A stretch of DNA of 64,000 bases from an uncultured Eubacteriales bacterium (GCA_948938605.1 CARAIG010000061.1:5093-69092); one strand, 5' to 3'; counted from the stretch's first letter, positions 43,756-53,246 are shown. A program made the numbers and translations. Notes: a model not told the origin generated them from the sequence alone.

Positions 43756-44859
43756 ATGAAAGTAAACGAAATTACCGTTTGCTACTTGCGCAATCTTGCA
43801 AAGCAAACGGTAAAACCAAGCGGAAAACTTAATATTTTTTGCGGCGACAACGCGCAAGGAAAAACAAACTTGGTAGAAAGCGTTTACTTGTGTGCAATAG
43901 GGAAAAGTCCGCGTACCGACAAGGACAAGGAAATGATTTGTTGGAACAAGGATTACGCCTATGTAAAAATACGTTATACCTGCCGATACGGCGACGGCGA
44001 AATATACGTAGCGCTGCGTTCCAACGCAAAAAAGCAAATTGCGGTAAATTCCGTACCCATAACCAAAATGGGCGAACTTATGGGTTACCTTAACTGCATT
44101 TACTTTTCGCCGAACGAAATTAAAATAATTACGCAATCACCCGTTGAAAGGCGTCGGTTTTTAGATATTGACTTGTGCCAAACTGACAAAAACTACTATT
44201 ACAGTTTGTCTAGGTTTAACAAGGCTCTTGCGCAACGCAACAACATCCTTAAACAATCGGCAAACGTTGACGAAGCGCGCGACTTGCTGTTTGCTTGGGA
44301 CGCGCAAATTGCCGACGAAGGAGCCAAAATAATACGCAAGCGCAAAGAGTTTTGCGACAAACTTAAAGTGTACGCCAAACAATGCCATTCGGCATTAACC
44401 GACAACAAGGAAACATTGGAGCTGGAATATATTACCCAAATAAAAGGGGACAGCGTTAATGAACTTACGGCAAACTACGCCGATACTCTTGCAAAAAACG
44501 TTGAAAAAGACTTTCAGTTGCGGTACACAAGTTCGGGCTGCCAACGGGACGACATATCCCTTAAAATCAATGACGTAGACGTACGCAGTTTCGGCAGTCA
44601 AGGACAGTTGCGCACCACCGCCTTGTCGTTAAAACTTGCCGAACTGAAAATATTTAAAGACATCATCGGCGAATATCCCGTTATGATACTTGACGACGTT
44701 TTGTCCGAACTGGACATTGACAGACAAAAACGGCTGCTTAATTTCGACAGCGGTTTGCAAATACTGCTTACCACCGCTACCGAAATAGACAAGTCGCTCA
44801 TTCAAACGGATTGCAAATATTTTAATATTAAAAACGGAGTCTGCAAACAAGCGGATTAA
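43756..44859 (+). CDS. recF: DNA replication and repair protein RecF
   Basis: The 367-residue SMC-like ATPase loads RecA at gaps during recombination repair. Walker A is FCGDNAQGKTNLVESVYL (residues about 28-45). The RecF signature is visible at SSGCQRDDISLKIN and in GSQGQLRTTALSLKLAE, and Walker B is YPVMILDDVLSELD. An AAAGG ribosome site lies before the ATG. In most Firmicutes recF follows dnaN and runs with gyrB; here dnaN is absent and gyrB diverges, so this is a rearranged locus. Confidence 0.94.
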   Translation: MKVNEITVCYLRNLAKQTVKPSGKLNIFCGDNAQGKTNLVESVYLCAIGKSPRTDKDKEMICWNKDYAYVKIRYTCRYGDGEIYVALRSNAKKQIAVNSVPITKMGELMGYLNCIYFSPNEIKIITQSPVERRRFLDIDLCQTDKNYYYSLSRFNKALAQRNNILKQSANVDEARDLLFAWDAQIADEGAKIIRKRKEFCDKLKVYAKQCHSALTDNKETLELEYITQIKGDSVNELTANYADTLAKNVEKDFQLRYTSSGCQRDDISLKINDVDVRSFGSQGQLRTTALSLKLAELKIFKDIIGEYPVMILDDVLSELDIDRQKRLLNFDSGLQILLTTATEIDKSLIQTDCKYFNIKNGVCKQAD

Positions 44860-44884
44860 CATATAACAAAGGCTGTATAAACAA

Positions 44885-45880
44885 ATGAACATATCGCACG
44901 ACAAATACAAACGTTTAGACGTTTTAACAAAACAAAAATACATCAAATTTATAAAAGACGCATTCGAACGCAAATTGGCAAAAAATTTAAATTTAACGCG
45001 CGTATCCGCGCCGTTGTTCGTCACGCGCGAAAGCGGCTTGCAAGACGACCTTAGCGGAAGCGAGCGCAAAGTGTCGTTCGATGTGGCAAAAGACGGCAGA
45101 ACTTTGGAAATTGTACAATCGCTTGCCAAATGGAAGCGTATGGCTTTATACAAATACGGTTTTCCCTGCCATCAAGGACTTTATACCGATATGACCGCAA
45201 TACGCCGCGACGACCAAATGGACGAACTGCACTCCGTTTACGTCGACCAATGGGACTGGGAAAAAATCATCGATGCAAAAGACCGCAATATAGACTATCT
45301 TAAACAAACCGTCAAAAAAATCGTCCGCGCCGTAAAGCAAACAAACGACAGTCTTGCAAAACAAGGCTTTGACGTTATTGACATTTGCCAAGACGTATAT
45401 TTTGTAACAAGTCAGCAACTTTTAGATATGTATCCCGATAAAACAGCAAAAGAACGCGAATATATTGCAGTAAAACAATATAAAACGGTATTTATTATGC
45501 AAATAGGGGAAAACTTATCTAACGGTCAACCGCACGACTTACGAGCGCCCGACTATGACGATTGGCACTTAAACGGCGACTTGCTGTTTTATCACGAAGT
45601 ATTGGACTGCTCTTTCGAACTGTCCAGTATGGGCATACGCATAAACGCCGACAGTTTAACAAAACAAATAAATGCAACGGGCAATTACGAACGCCTTGAA
45701 TACGAATATCACCAAGCGGTGCTTGCAAACAAACTGCCGCTTACAATCGGCGGAGGAATAGGACAAAGCCGCTTGTGTATGCTGTTGCTCAAACGAGCGC
45801 ACATCGGGGAAGTTCAATCGTCTTACTGGGACAATAAAACATTAGAAGAATGTAAAAAACTTAATGTCGAATTATTGTAA
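44885..45880 (+). CDS. asnA: Aspartate-ammonia ligase (asparagine synthetase A)
   Basis: The 331-residue enzyme is related to class II tRNA synthetases and makes asparagine from aspartate, ammonia and ATP. Family blocks are visible: RVSAPLFVTRESGLQDDLSG, EIVQSLAKWKRMALYKY, TDMTAIRRDD, VYVDQWDWE and the C-terminal GGGIGQSRLCMLLL. Length is as expected. It lies 25 nt after recF with only a distant AAAGG, so expression from the recF promoter is likely. Confidence 0.95.
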   Translation: MNISHDKYKRLDVLTKQKYIKFIKDAFERKLAKNLNLTRVSAPLFVTRESGLQDDLSGSERKVSFDVAKDGRTLEIVQSLAKWKRMALYKYGFPCHQGLYTDMTAIRRDDQMDELHSVYVDQWDWEKIIDAKDRNIDYLKQTVKKIVRAVKQTNDSLAKQGFDVIDICQDVYFVTSQQLLDMYPDKTAKEREYIAVKQYKTVFIMQIGENLSNGQPHDLRAPDYDDWHLNGDLLFYHEVLDCSFELSSMGIRINADSLTKQINATGNYERLEYEYHQAVLANKLPLTIGGGIGQSRLCMLLLKRAHIGEVQSSYWDNKTLEECKKLNVELL

Positions 45881-45988
45881 CACAACGGATTTTGTCGGCA
45901 TATAATACAAACGTTGCACAGTCAATTTTGTAAAAATATGTCGTTAAATTCGTTGTAAAAAATTTTTAAATTTTTTTTGTTTAAAAAC

Positions 45989-46017
45989 TTGACATTATTT
46001 ATCGACATCACTATAAT
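45989..46017 (+). promoter_or_regulatory. Perfect consensus sigma-A promoter
   Basis: TTGACA (45989-45994), a 17-nt spacer and TATAAT (46012-46017). It drives the small secreted-protein gene and predicts transcription from about 46024. Confidence 0.88.
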
Positions 46018-46024
46018 GTGTGCT

Positions 46025-46052
46025 TGTGCGTAACTATACGCACATTTTTTTT
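46025..46052 (+). promoter_or_regulatory. Hairpin with T8 run at the predicted transcript 5' end
   Basis: TGTGCGTA (46025-46032) and TACGCACA (46037-46044) form a perfect 8-bp stem with a 4-nt loop, followed by eight T. It begins at or next to the expected +1 position, so it is either an early terminator or a 5' stabilising hairpin. Confidence 0.65.
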
Positions 46053-46076
46053 GTCAAAAATCAGGAGGATTAAAAA

Positions 46077-46424
46077 ATGAAAAAAGTGTTGTTAAATACA
46101 TCGCTTGTGATTGCGGGCGTTATTGCCTTTGCGTTTATTGCCACAAGCGTATATTCCGTTTCCGACACTGTGCTTGGCGGAGGAAATGCGGCAAGTCAGC
46201 CCAAACTGTCGGCAAGTATAGACGAAGACAGCGTCTGTTTCGATACAAACGATATAGACAGCCTTAGACCGTCGCTTGACGTAGTTTACACAAACCAATA
46301 CGGTCAACGGGTTTCGGTTTTAGGGTACAGCCTTTCCGCTTCGGTACAAAACGGAATATGTACGGTTTACGTTATGTATAACGGACTGACAACGGGCGTA
46401 AAATTTAACGTAAACCAACTGTAA
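46077..46424 (+). CDS. Small secreted Ig-like protein (115 aa)
   Basis: An N-terminal signal-type segment (MKKVLLNTSLVIAGVIAFAF, then IATSVYS) is followed by about 85 residues predicted as beta strands (RPSLDVVYTNQYGQRVSVLG, SASVQNGICTVYVMYNGLTT). The C-terminus VKFNVNQL recalls the last strand of small bacterial Ig-like domains. No catalytic residues are apparent. A strong AGGAGG ribosome site and the best promoter in the window suggest high expression. The function is unknown; a surface or cell-wall protein is likely. Confidence 0.75.
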   Translation: MKKVLLNTSLVIAGVIAFAFIATSVYSVSDTVLGGGNAASQPKLSASIDEDSVCFDTNDIDSLRPSLDVVYTNQYGQRVSVLGYSLSASVQNGICTVYVMYNGLTTGVKFNVNQL

Positions 46425-46473
46425 AACCAACCCGCGCAAAACAGCGTATTACAACTTAATAAGTGTTTATCGC

Positions 46474-46498
46474 GGGGGACGGATACAAACGTCCCTTT
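46474..46498 (+). terminator. Possible weak terminator after the small secreted protein
   Basis: GGGACG pairs with CGTCCC across an 8-nt loop, followed by TTTGCTTTTA. The T run is interrupted. Confidence 0.4.
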
Positions 46499-46627
46499 GC
46501 TTTTACATAAAAACGTTTTAAGCCGATACATTCACCAAATTAAAAATTAAGCAAACTTATTAGATTAATTAAATTTCCGCTCACATTCATTAAATTATTT
46601 TTCCTGATACTGCGGTTAAACACAAAA

Positions 46628-46660
46628 AAATACGAACACAATGTCAGCGTGTTCGTATTT
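46628..46660. terminator. Bidirectional terminator of the polysaccharide operon
   Basis: AAATACGAACAC and GTGTTCGTATTT form a 12-bp stem with a 9-nt loop, flanked by A and T runs. It lies 52 nt after the SGNH gene stop on the minus strand. Confidence 0.85.
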
Positions 46661-46711
46661 TATATTTTTATAAAATTGTTTTCAATACCGATAGATAACC
46701 GTAATATGAAA

Positions 46712-47374
46712 CTACATTTTTTGCAATTGTTCGGCAATCTTTTTTGCAAGCAAACGGTGCCCGTAGTTTGACGGGTGCAACTGATCGTGACACAACACGT
46801 CTAATTCCTGTCCCAAAGCAAACTGCGGATCGTCAAATAAATTCAAAACCGTAAGCCCCTTGTTATTTGCAATTGCAATCATTGCGGATACGTATTCCGA
46901 CAATTCGCCGGTGGCAAAATTCCTGCCGCCGTCGCCGACGGGACCGCTTATGTCTCCGCGCGGAGTAGGCGTAACAATCAATATTGGCTTGCCGCGATAA
47001 TTTTGAAGCAGAATATCGCAAAGCACATTAAACTGCCCGCAAAACGTTGTATCCTTATCCGTCAAACTGCCAATGGGAACGTCACCGTGACCGTAGTCGT
47101 TGGTACCGCCAAGCACTACTACCGCATCGGCGTTGTGATCCATACGTTTAGCGCGGGTTACAAAGTCTTCCCACCAGGATTCGTCCTGTTCCTTTATGCC
47201 GTAAGGGCGCAAACGTTTGGCAATGCACGTACCGCACACGCCGTAATTCCTTGCTTTTGCAAGAAGATACTCGCGCTCCATAACCGCAACGAAACCGTAT
47301 TCCAACGAGGTTGCGCCGCCCGCTTCCGTAAAACTGTCGCCTAAAAAATTGATAACTTTACCTTCAAGATTCAT
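46712..47374 (-). CDS. SGNH/GDSL-family hydrolase
   Basis: The 220-residue protein has the four SGNH blocks: FLGDSFTEAGG (catalytic Ser near residue 14), YGVCGTCIAKRL, the oxyanion GGTNDYGHGD, and DQLHPSNYGHRLLA with the Asp-His pair. No signal peptide is present, so it acts in the cytoplasm. As the last gene of a polysaccharide-utilisation operon it probably removes acetyl or other acyl groups from imported oligosaccharides. An AAAAGG ribosome site lies before the ATG. Confidence 0.88.
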   Translation of the reverse strand: MNLEGKVINFLGDSFTEAGGATSLEYGFVAVMEREYLLAKARNYGVCGTCIAKRLRPYGIKEQDESWWEDFVTRAKRMDHNADAVVVLGGTNDYGHGDVPIGSLTDKDTTFCGQFNVLCDILLQNYRGKPILIVTPTPRGDISGPVGDGGRNFATGELSEYVSAMIAIANNKGLTVLNLFDDPQFALGQELDVLCHDQLHPSNYGHRLLAKKIAEQLQKM

Positions 47375-47387
47375 ATTATTTACCTTT

Positions 47388-48428
47388 TTAACATTCTAAA
47401 CTGTTTAAAATTTCCTTTACGCTAAGCGTTGCCAAACAAATACACTCGTCGCACGCACCGTAATAAATATGTACGCTGTCGCCGTCGACAGTTGCACCGC
47501 AGGAAAAAATAACGTTGGGCATAAATCCGTCCACTTCGTAAGGTTTTTCGGGATACAAAATAGGCTGCTCGCTCCTGGCAATAATTTTTGACGGATCGTC
47601 CTTGTCCAAAAGCAACGCTCCCAAACAATACTTATCTCCTTCCGCGCATCCGTGATAAATTTCCAGCCACCCCTTTTCCGTCAAAAACGGTACGCAGCTT
47701 GCGCCGATTCGGCAACTGTCGAAATGGTCTTCGCGCAAGTCGCACAGCAATTTGTGATTACCGAAGGTAAGCAAATCGTCCGAATAGCTTAACCAAATTT
47801 CCGGACGTTGGAAATACGCGCTTACAGGTCTGTTAAACACACAAAACTTGCCGTTGATTTTTTGCGGAAAAATTACTACGTCTTTATTGTCGGGCATAAA
47901 CATAATGCCCAGTTTTTCCACTGTAACAAAGTCCTTTGTACGAGCCAAACAAGTAAACACTCCATGGCGCGAACTGGAACTGTAATTAATGTAATAATAA
48001 CCGTCGACAAACGTAATGCGCGGATCTTCGATGCCGTATTCCTCGTAGAAATAGTCCGACGATAAAAACGGCTCGTCGTCAATTTTAAAATCCACGCCGT
48101 TTTTGCTGCGGGCAATGCGTATATGCGATTTACTTGTAAGATACAGTTGTTCCTTAGTTTTAACAAAACGCACGTCGGAAAAATCGATATCCGAATCGTT
48201 TTTGTCAAAATCCAATATCACTTCCTGTTTTTTAGTGCTATCGTATACGGGCACCCTGACAAAGCCGTTGCGGTCCTTTGCTTTTTCCGCAACGCGGACA
48301 AGCAATATCGTTTCGTCATTGTAGTGGGCAACACCGCAGTTAAATGCTCCCAACACTTCCATTTCGTCATTGCTGGGACGAACATCGTATTTAGTAATAA
48401 TCGGGTTTTTATTGCATCTTTTAGTCAT
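47388..48428 (-). CDS. GH130-type beta-mannoside phosphorylase/hydrolase
   Basis: The 346-residue protein is a five-bladed beta-propeller of family GH130. Typical blocks include GAFNCGVAHYNDETILLVRV, YGIEDPRITFVDGYYYINYSS (with the catalytic Asp), CRIGASCVPFLTEKGWLEIYHG and PYEVDGFMPNVIFSCGATVDGD. Members phosphorolyse or hydrolyse beta-1,2- or beta-1,4-mannosides, for example mannobiose or mannosyl-GlcNAc. Phosphate-binding residues cannot be judged safely here, so phosphorylase or hydrolase activity is open. The start overlaps the preceding gene by 8 nt with GAGGAGAA before it. It points to a mannose-containing substrate for this locus. Confidence 0.9.
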   Translation of the reverse strand: MTKRCNKNPIITKYDVRPSNDEMEVLGAFNCGVAHYNDETILLVRVAEKAKDRNGFVRVPVYDSTKKQEVILDFDKNDSDIDFSDVRFVKTKEQLYLTSKSHIRIARSKNGVDFKIDDEPFLSSDYFYEEYGIEDPRITFVDGYYYINYSSSSRHGVFTCLARTKDFVTVEKLGIMFMPDNKDVVIFPQKINGKFCVFNRPVSAYFQRPEIWLSYSDDLLTFGNHKLLCDLREDHFDSCRIGASCVPFLTEKGWLEIYHGCAEGDKYCLGALLLDKDDPSKIIARSEQPILYPEKPYEVDGFMPNVIFSCGATVDGDSVHIYYGACDECICLATLSVKEILNSLEC

Positions 48429-51400
48429 AAAAATTCTCCTCGTCGTCTTTATCGAAGTAATGCGTTAAAACGGGGTAACCGTCCGATTGCGTAAGCCTGA
48501 TTGCTTTTACAAATTTATCCGACGGATGCTCCGTTACAATGCGGATTTCCTTACTGTCATCTTTAAGGGGAACTTTAAACACTCCCCTGTTGCTGCGGTC
48601 GACTTTTTTTGCAAATTGACGCTCCTGCGAAGAAAAGGCAGGTATTCCGTCCACAAGTATTTGAAATACGTCAGAGTGCGCCATATCGCCCACCGCAACT
48701 ACCGCATAACGGTAATTTCCAAGCAGGTTTGCCTTAACTCCGTTTTCGGTACGTTTCAATTTAAGTACGGGGCTGTTTGATACCGCTTGCAATTTGCACA
48801 CTTGCATTTGCGTTACGGACAACCCCAAACCTTGGGACGAAACGGCGGAAATTTTAATCGTCGCTTGACCGTCCTCATCTAACCTAAAAACAAAGTTTTG
48901 CGGAAATTCTGCCGTTGCCAAAACCGTTTCGGTTCCGTTACGCAGTAACGACACAGTGTATTTTGTGCCGTTGTTGACTGCGCCCACCGCCAATTCCAGC
49001 AAACTGCCTGCGCTGCCGTTAAATGCAAATTGGGCAATTCCCGTATCTGTTTGAAGCGACGTTCTGTAAAACATCAAACAGTGTCCGTCCGTCACGCAAT
49101 CGAAACCCGAACATTGCAAATCGGCGCACGTTTCAAAATCAAACTTGTAATCGAAGGTCCGTTTTTGCGGAGTTATTTGTACGCTATCAAATACTTTTGT
49201 GCAATTGCCCGATATGCCGACAACGCTGAATACGTGATGCAATTCGCCGTCGACAGTAAGCCGTAAATTATTTGACTGCACCTTATAAACGTTGCCGCCT
49301 AACTCCGTTTTGTCCGTTATAATGTAAAAATCGCATTCTACGTTTTGCCAAGACAAAACGATATTGTCCGACAATCTTGTCAAATTGACTTTTTGCGCAA
49401 GTTTCTGTTCCGAAACGGCAATTAATCGGTCGGAAATTTTTGACAGTACAACCGACGTAATACCGACAGGAAACGTTAACACAACACCTTGCGCTAACTG
49501 CTCGGAAGATAGCGTACAGCAAAGGTCACCGATTTTTAAAATATAAAGTCCTTTTTCCGTACGGAAATCGATAATTGCCGACTGATCACAAGTACTGCTG
49601 TTAAATACCCGAAATGCGTAATTGTCACGCGGCAAAGTATTGTAACAGTTAGTACAAATTACCGACACAAACTTGTTGTAAGAGCGGGCGAAATTTTCAT
49701 ACATTAAATTTGCCAAAAACAATTCGCCGCTGCCGTAAATTTCCTTAATTTGACGCCTGTCCGACTGACTTCCGCCGCACAATCCGGGGTTGTCGCCGAT
49801 ATGGCCCGTGGAAAACTCGTAAGGAATATATTCGCCGCCGAAACTTTCGTAATCGCGCTGTAAATTGCCGTACGGATTGCCGTTAATAGGCAATGCCGCC
49901 AAAGCGCTTTGCTTGTTTAAAGCATATAAACGGAATACCGACAAATCGTTGCAATACTCCAAATAGGGAACCATTAACCATAAGGATTCCTCCATTTCCC
50001 TAAATGCTTCCCAGCGTTCCTGCGCGCAAGCATAACCGAAACCGACAGGCGAAAAGAACGCATACGGATGCGGATTGAGATAGTAGAAAGAAAAGATACC
50101 TTGCGCAACGCGACGGGCGTGTTGCAAATATTCCGTTTTACCGGTATGCAAATATGCAAAGACGTTTGCACGCACCAATGCGCCTATTGCAATAGGTTTG
50201 GGCGCGCACCGCATAGAAAACATACGGTCGTAGTCCAATTTGTTTGCAACGTCTACCGAAGACAACGCATAATTAAGATGGTAATCTTCCCCCGTAATTT
50301 TGTAAGCGTTAAACTGAATAAGCGCATACAACGCTTCGGCTCCGCCGCTGCCGCCGTCGGTATTGCCTGTAACGGGCTTATGGGTGTCCAAATCGTAAGT
50401 TACGGGTTGAGTAAAATCGTCGTTGCGTAAACTTTCGACAAACGGCAAAACCTTTAAAAAACCTTCGGTAATAACGCCGTCGTTTTCCAAAATTGCCATT
50501 TCGCCAAGCAAATTAACCCTATCGAAATATTTGAACGTGGAAAGCAAATTGGGACCTTCTTCGTGTCCGTCGTAATCGGAAAACAAATCGTCGCGCTTGA
50601 TATCCGACGCCACGCCCGAATCCTGCGGAATAGCGCCCCAAGCATGGTGGAAAAATCCCTTTGCATTGTGGCAGTCGGCTATCCAAGGATGCGCAGCCGA
50701 TGTATCGCACAAGTGACGCACTTGATTGCGAATATAATCGGCAGGACCTTTTAGTCCGTTACTCAAAACAAAACGGTACATTCCTTTGGCAACGTCTAAA
50801 CAAGCAAAACTTTCGCTGTACGCGCCTATTTCGTGATAGCCGTACGGGTTAAACGTGCCCGTACCGTCGCGAACAATAGCGCGCTTGTCCATAAGATTGC
50901 TTACAAGTCCCAAACTCGCTTCGAAGTAGGACTGCACGTTTTGCCCTTGCTGTACGCTAAATTCATTACGCCAATACGGTATGTTTTCCAACAAAATTTC
51001 CGCACAGTTGCCTACTAAATCGAACAGACTGTCCGTATTAATCTGTGCAAAATACAGTATACCTTTAAGGCTTTCGCCTTTTTTAAGCTGCGTTTGCTCG
51101 TTAACCAAACAAATACCGTTAACATCGGCATTGACGAATCTAAGCGGGATTGACGTTTTGTAGTAGTCCGCAACGATACATATACCGAAACCGTCGCCAA
51201 GCGCCGCAACAGCGGGGAAAGCAAACGGCAAAGCGGTATGACTGACCGAAAGTTGATGAGTCATAATAACGCTTTTGTTTACGCTATGCAAAAATCCCAA
51301 CTTAACGCTTTGCTCGGATAACTCCAAGTTCCGTTCAGCAGTTAAAACAATTTCGTATTTAGTCGAATTGTGCGCTTGCGTTGTGTTTGTGACGCACTTA

Positions 51401-51441
51401 ATACCGTCGGGCAAACACACATCCAAATTGTATTTATTCAT
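48421..51441 (-). CDS. Cytoplasmic enzyme-like protein, paralogue of the surface lipoprotein
   Basis: The 1,006-residue protein has no signal peptide. Residues about 180-620 share a clear core with the 1,414-aa lipoprotein of this operon: PYGY near 198, SESFACLDVAKG, TGNTDGGSGGAEAL near 362, QGIFSFYYLNPHPYAFF, YACAQERWEAF near 474, INGNPYGN, YIPYEFSTGHIGDNPG and CGGSQ...EIYGSGELFL near 555. Helical repeats with acidic and aromatic residues suggest an (alpha/alpha)n toroid glycosidase or lyase, but I cannot name a family. The N-terminal 170 and C-terminal 380 residues look like beta-sandwich domains. It probably processes imported oligosaccharides next to the GH130 enzyme. Confidence 0.7.
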   Translation of the reverse strand: MNKYNLDVCLPDGIKCVTNTTQAHNSTKYEIVLTAERNLELSEQSVKLGFLHSVNKSVIMTHQLSVSHTALPFAFPAVAALGDGFGICIVADYYKTSIPLRFVNADVNGICLVNEQTQLKKGESLKGILYFAQINTDSLFDLVGNCAEILLENIPYWRNEFSVQQGQNVQSYFEASLGLVSNLMDKRAIVRDGTGTFNPYGYHEIGAYSESFACLDVAKGMYRFVLSNGLKGPADYIRNQVRHLCDTSAAHPWIADCHNAKGFFHHAWGAIPQDSGVASDIKRDDLFSDYDGHEEGPNLLSTFKYFDRVNLLGEMAILENDGVITEGFLKVLPFVESLRNDDFTQPVTYDLDTHKPVTGNTDGGSGGAEALYALIQFNAYKITGEDYHLNYALSSVDVANKLDYDRMFSMRCAPKPIAIGALVRANVFAYLHTGKTEYLQHARRVAQGIFSFYYLNPHPYAFFSPVGFGYACAQERWEAFREMEESLWLMVPYLEYCNDLSVFRLYALNKQSALAALPINGNPYGNLQRDYESFGGEYIPYEFSTGHIGDNPGLCGGSQSDRRQIKEIYGSGELFLANLMYENFARSYNKFVSVICTNCYNTLPRDNYAFRVFNSSTCDQSAIIDFRTEKGLYILKIGDLCCTLSSEQLAQGVVLTFPVGITSVVLSKISDRLIAVSEQKLAQKVNLTRLSDNIVLSWQNVECDFYIITDKTELGGNVYKVQSNNLRLTVDGELHHVFSVVGISGNCTKVFDSVQITPQKRTFDYKFDFETCADLQCSGFDCVTDGHCLMFYRTSLQTDTGIAQFAFNGSAGSLLELAVGAVNNGTKYTVSLLRNGTETVLATAEFPQNFVFRLDEDGQATIKISAVSSQGLGLSVTQMQVCKLQAVSNSPVLKLKRTENGVKANLLGNYRYAVVAVGDMAHSDVFQILVDGIPAFSSQERQFAKKVDRSNRGVFKVPLKDDSKEIRIVTEHPSDKFVKAIRLTQSDGYPVLTHYFDKDDEENFYD

Positions 51442-51444
51442 ATA

Positions 51445-52311
51445 TTAACCCTTTATACCTGTCGTTGTGATACCTTCGACAAATACTCTTTGTGCAAAAA
51501 AGTACAATATTACTATGGGAATAATGGTAATTACGTTAGCCGCGCTGATAATATTCCAAGGCAGTACCGTTCCGCCCGATATTCCCTGATTGCCCAATTC
51601 CGCTTGATAAATCATATAATTGCCCTTTGCCAAGGTCCAAACGGACTGGTCTTCCAAATAAAGCAACGGACCGTACAAGTCGTTCCAGCAGTTTAGGAAA
51701 GTGAACACCGCAATCGTTATGATAACGGGTTTTGCCAACGGCAACGCTATGCGGACGAAAATTCCAAACTCGCTGCAACCGTCCACTTCGGCAGCTTCCA
51801 TCAACGACGAAGGAATACCGCGCATAAATTGACGTTGCAGGAAAATGTTGAAAATTCCCCCGCCGAACCATACCGGCACAATAAACGGGTAAAATGTGTT
51901 AATCCAGCCCAAATTTTTGTACATTTCGAACATAGGGATATTGAGTACTTGCCCCGGAATAATCATACCTGACATAAAAATAGCAAATATTATTCCTGCG
52001 CCGGGCACTTTAAAACGCGCAAAACCGTATGCAACCAAAGCACTGGTTAAGCAGCAGCCCAATATACTTACAACCGTTATTATAAGCGTATTGCCTAAAT
52101 ATCTTAAATACGGGTTTTCGCCGAGAACCTTGCCGAAAGCTTCCAATGAAAAGCTCGAACCGAACAGTTTAGACGGATTTAGCATTAAATCGTCGTACGT
52201 CCGCACGCTTGTTGCAAACAATACGATAAGCGGCATCAACATTACCACCGAAATAGATATGAGTAACAAATAGGTTACTATTTTCCCTAACTTTTTGTGA
52301 TTCTTTTTCAT
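51445..52311 (-). CDS. Carbohydrate ABC transporter permease, MalG-type
   Basis: A 288-residue inner-membrane permease with six hydrophobic segments and the EAA loop MEAAEVDGCSEFGIFVRIALPLAKP (residues about 180-204), which docks the ATPase. It starts one base after the stop of the partner permease gene (TGATATG), so translation is coupled. No ATPase gene lies in the operon, so a shared MsmK-like ATPase encoded elsewhere must power it. Confidence 0.92.
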   Translation of the reverse strand: MKKNHKKLGKIVTYLLLISISVVMLMPLIVLFATSVRTYDDLMLNPSKLFGSSFSLEAFGKVLGENPYLRYLGNTLIITVVSILGCCLTSALVAYGFARFKVPGAGIIFAIFMSGMIIPGQVLNIPMFEMYKNLGWINTFYPFIVPVWFGGGIFNIFLQRQFMRGIPSSLMEAAEVDGCSEFGIFVRIALPLAKPVIITIAVFTFLNCWNDLYGPLLYLEDQSVWTLAKGNYMIYQAELGNQGISGGTVLPWNIISAANVITIIPIVILYFFAQRVFVEGITTTGIKG

Positions 52312-52312
52312 A

Positions 52313-53227
52313 TCAACCTTCGTCGCCGTAGAATATCCATTTTTTACTTAAAGCAAAGTAAATAATCGTAATTATGCCCACAATAACAAACAAAATCCAC
52401 GCCATTGCCGAGGCATACCCCATTTTGTAAGGCGCTTTGTATGCAATGTTATACAAACGCAATACGTAAAACATTGTGGAGTTGCCCGGACCTGCGCCGC
52501 TGATTACAAAACCTTCGGTAAATACTTGCAATGCGCCGATTGTACCCATTACCAAGTTGTAAAAGAACACAGGGGACAATAACGGCAATGTTATCTTTGT
52601 CAGCTTCGTCCAAAATCCTGCGCCGTCAATATCGGCGGCATCGTAATACGAAGCGGGGATATCGTTAATACCGCTGATAAAAATTATCATCTTACTGCCG
52701 AAGCCGTACAAGGAAATCAGTATCAACGTAAGCAATGCAGTACTTGCGCTTTCCAACCAAATAGGCGGATTGGCTATACCTATTGCGCGCAGCATAGTGT
52801 TGACCATTCCGTTAGAAGGATCGAATACCCACTTAAACATCAATGCCGATGCTACTGCCGGCAAAAGAGACGGCAAGTAAAATATTGTGCGGAACGTATT
52901 AAGAAATTTAACTTTGCGCGTAAGCAAAATTGCAGCAAACAAGCCGAAAACCAAAGTGCCTAAAACGTTAAATATCGCATAAATGAATGTGTTTTTAAGC
53001 GACAGCCAAAAATAACTGTCCTTGCCGCTAAGTAAATTAACATAGTTTTTAAACCCAACCCACTTAGCTTCATCCATATACAAAAGAGACGCGTCCGTAA
53101 AACTAAGATACAACGAACGCAACATCGGATACAACGTCAATAAAACAAATCCAAGCAACGCAGGCATTATAAATAAGTAAAAATTCCGTATTTTTCGGCG
53201 TTGTCGGACGCTTTTGATTTTACGCAT
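52313..53227 (-). CDS. Carbohydrate ABC transporter permease, MalF-type
   Basis: A 304-residue permease with six hydrophobic segments. The EAA loop reads YDAADIDGAGFWTKLTKITLPLL. The first segment (FYLFIMPALLGFVLLTLYPM) is the usual UgpA/MalF opening. AGGAG lies before the ATG. A strong hairpin separates it from the binding-protein gene. Confidence 0.92.
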   Translation of the reverse strand: MRKIKSVRQRRKIRNFYLFIMPALLGFVLLTLYPMLRSLYLSFTDASLLYMDEAKWVGFKNYVNLLSGKDSYFWLSLKNTFIYAIFNVLGTLVFGLFAAILLTRKVKFLNTFRTIFYLPSLLPAVASALMFKWVFDPSNGMVNTMLRAIGIANPPIWLESASTALLTLILISLYGFGSKMIIFISGINDIPASYYDAADIDGAGFWTKLTKITLPLLSPVFFYNLVMGTIGALQVFTEGFVISGAGPGNSTMFYVLRLYNIAYKAPYKMGYASAMAWILFVIVGIITIIYFALSKKWIFYGDEG

Positions 53228-53246
53228 ATTTTCTCCTTTAATTCAT

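Noticed and set aside
44161..44408. Minus-strand ORFs inside recF and asnA
   Set aside because: They overlap well-identified genes, have no ribosome sites and show no family features.
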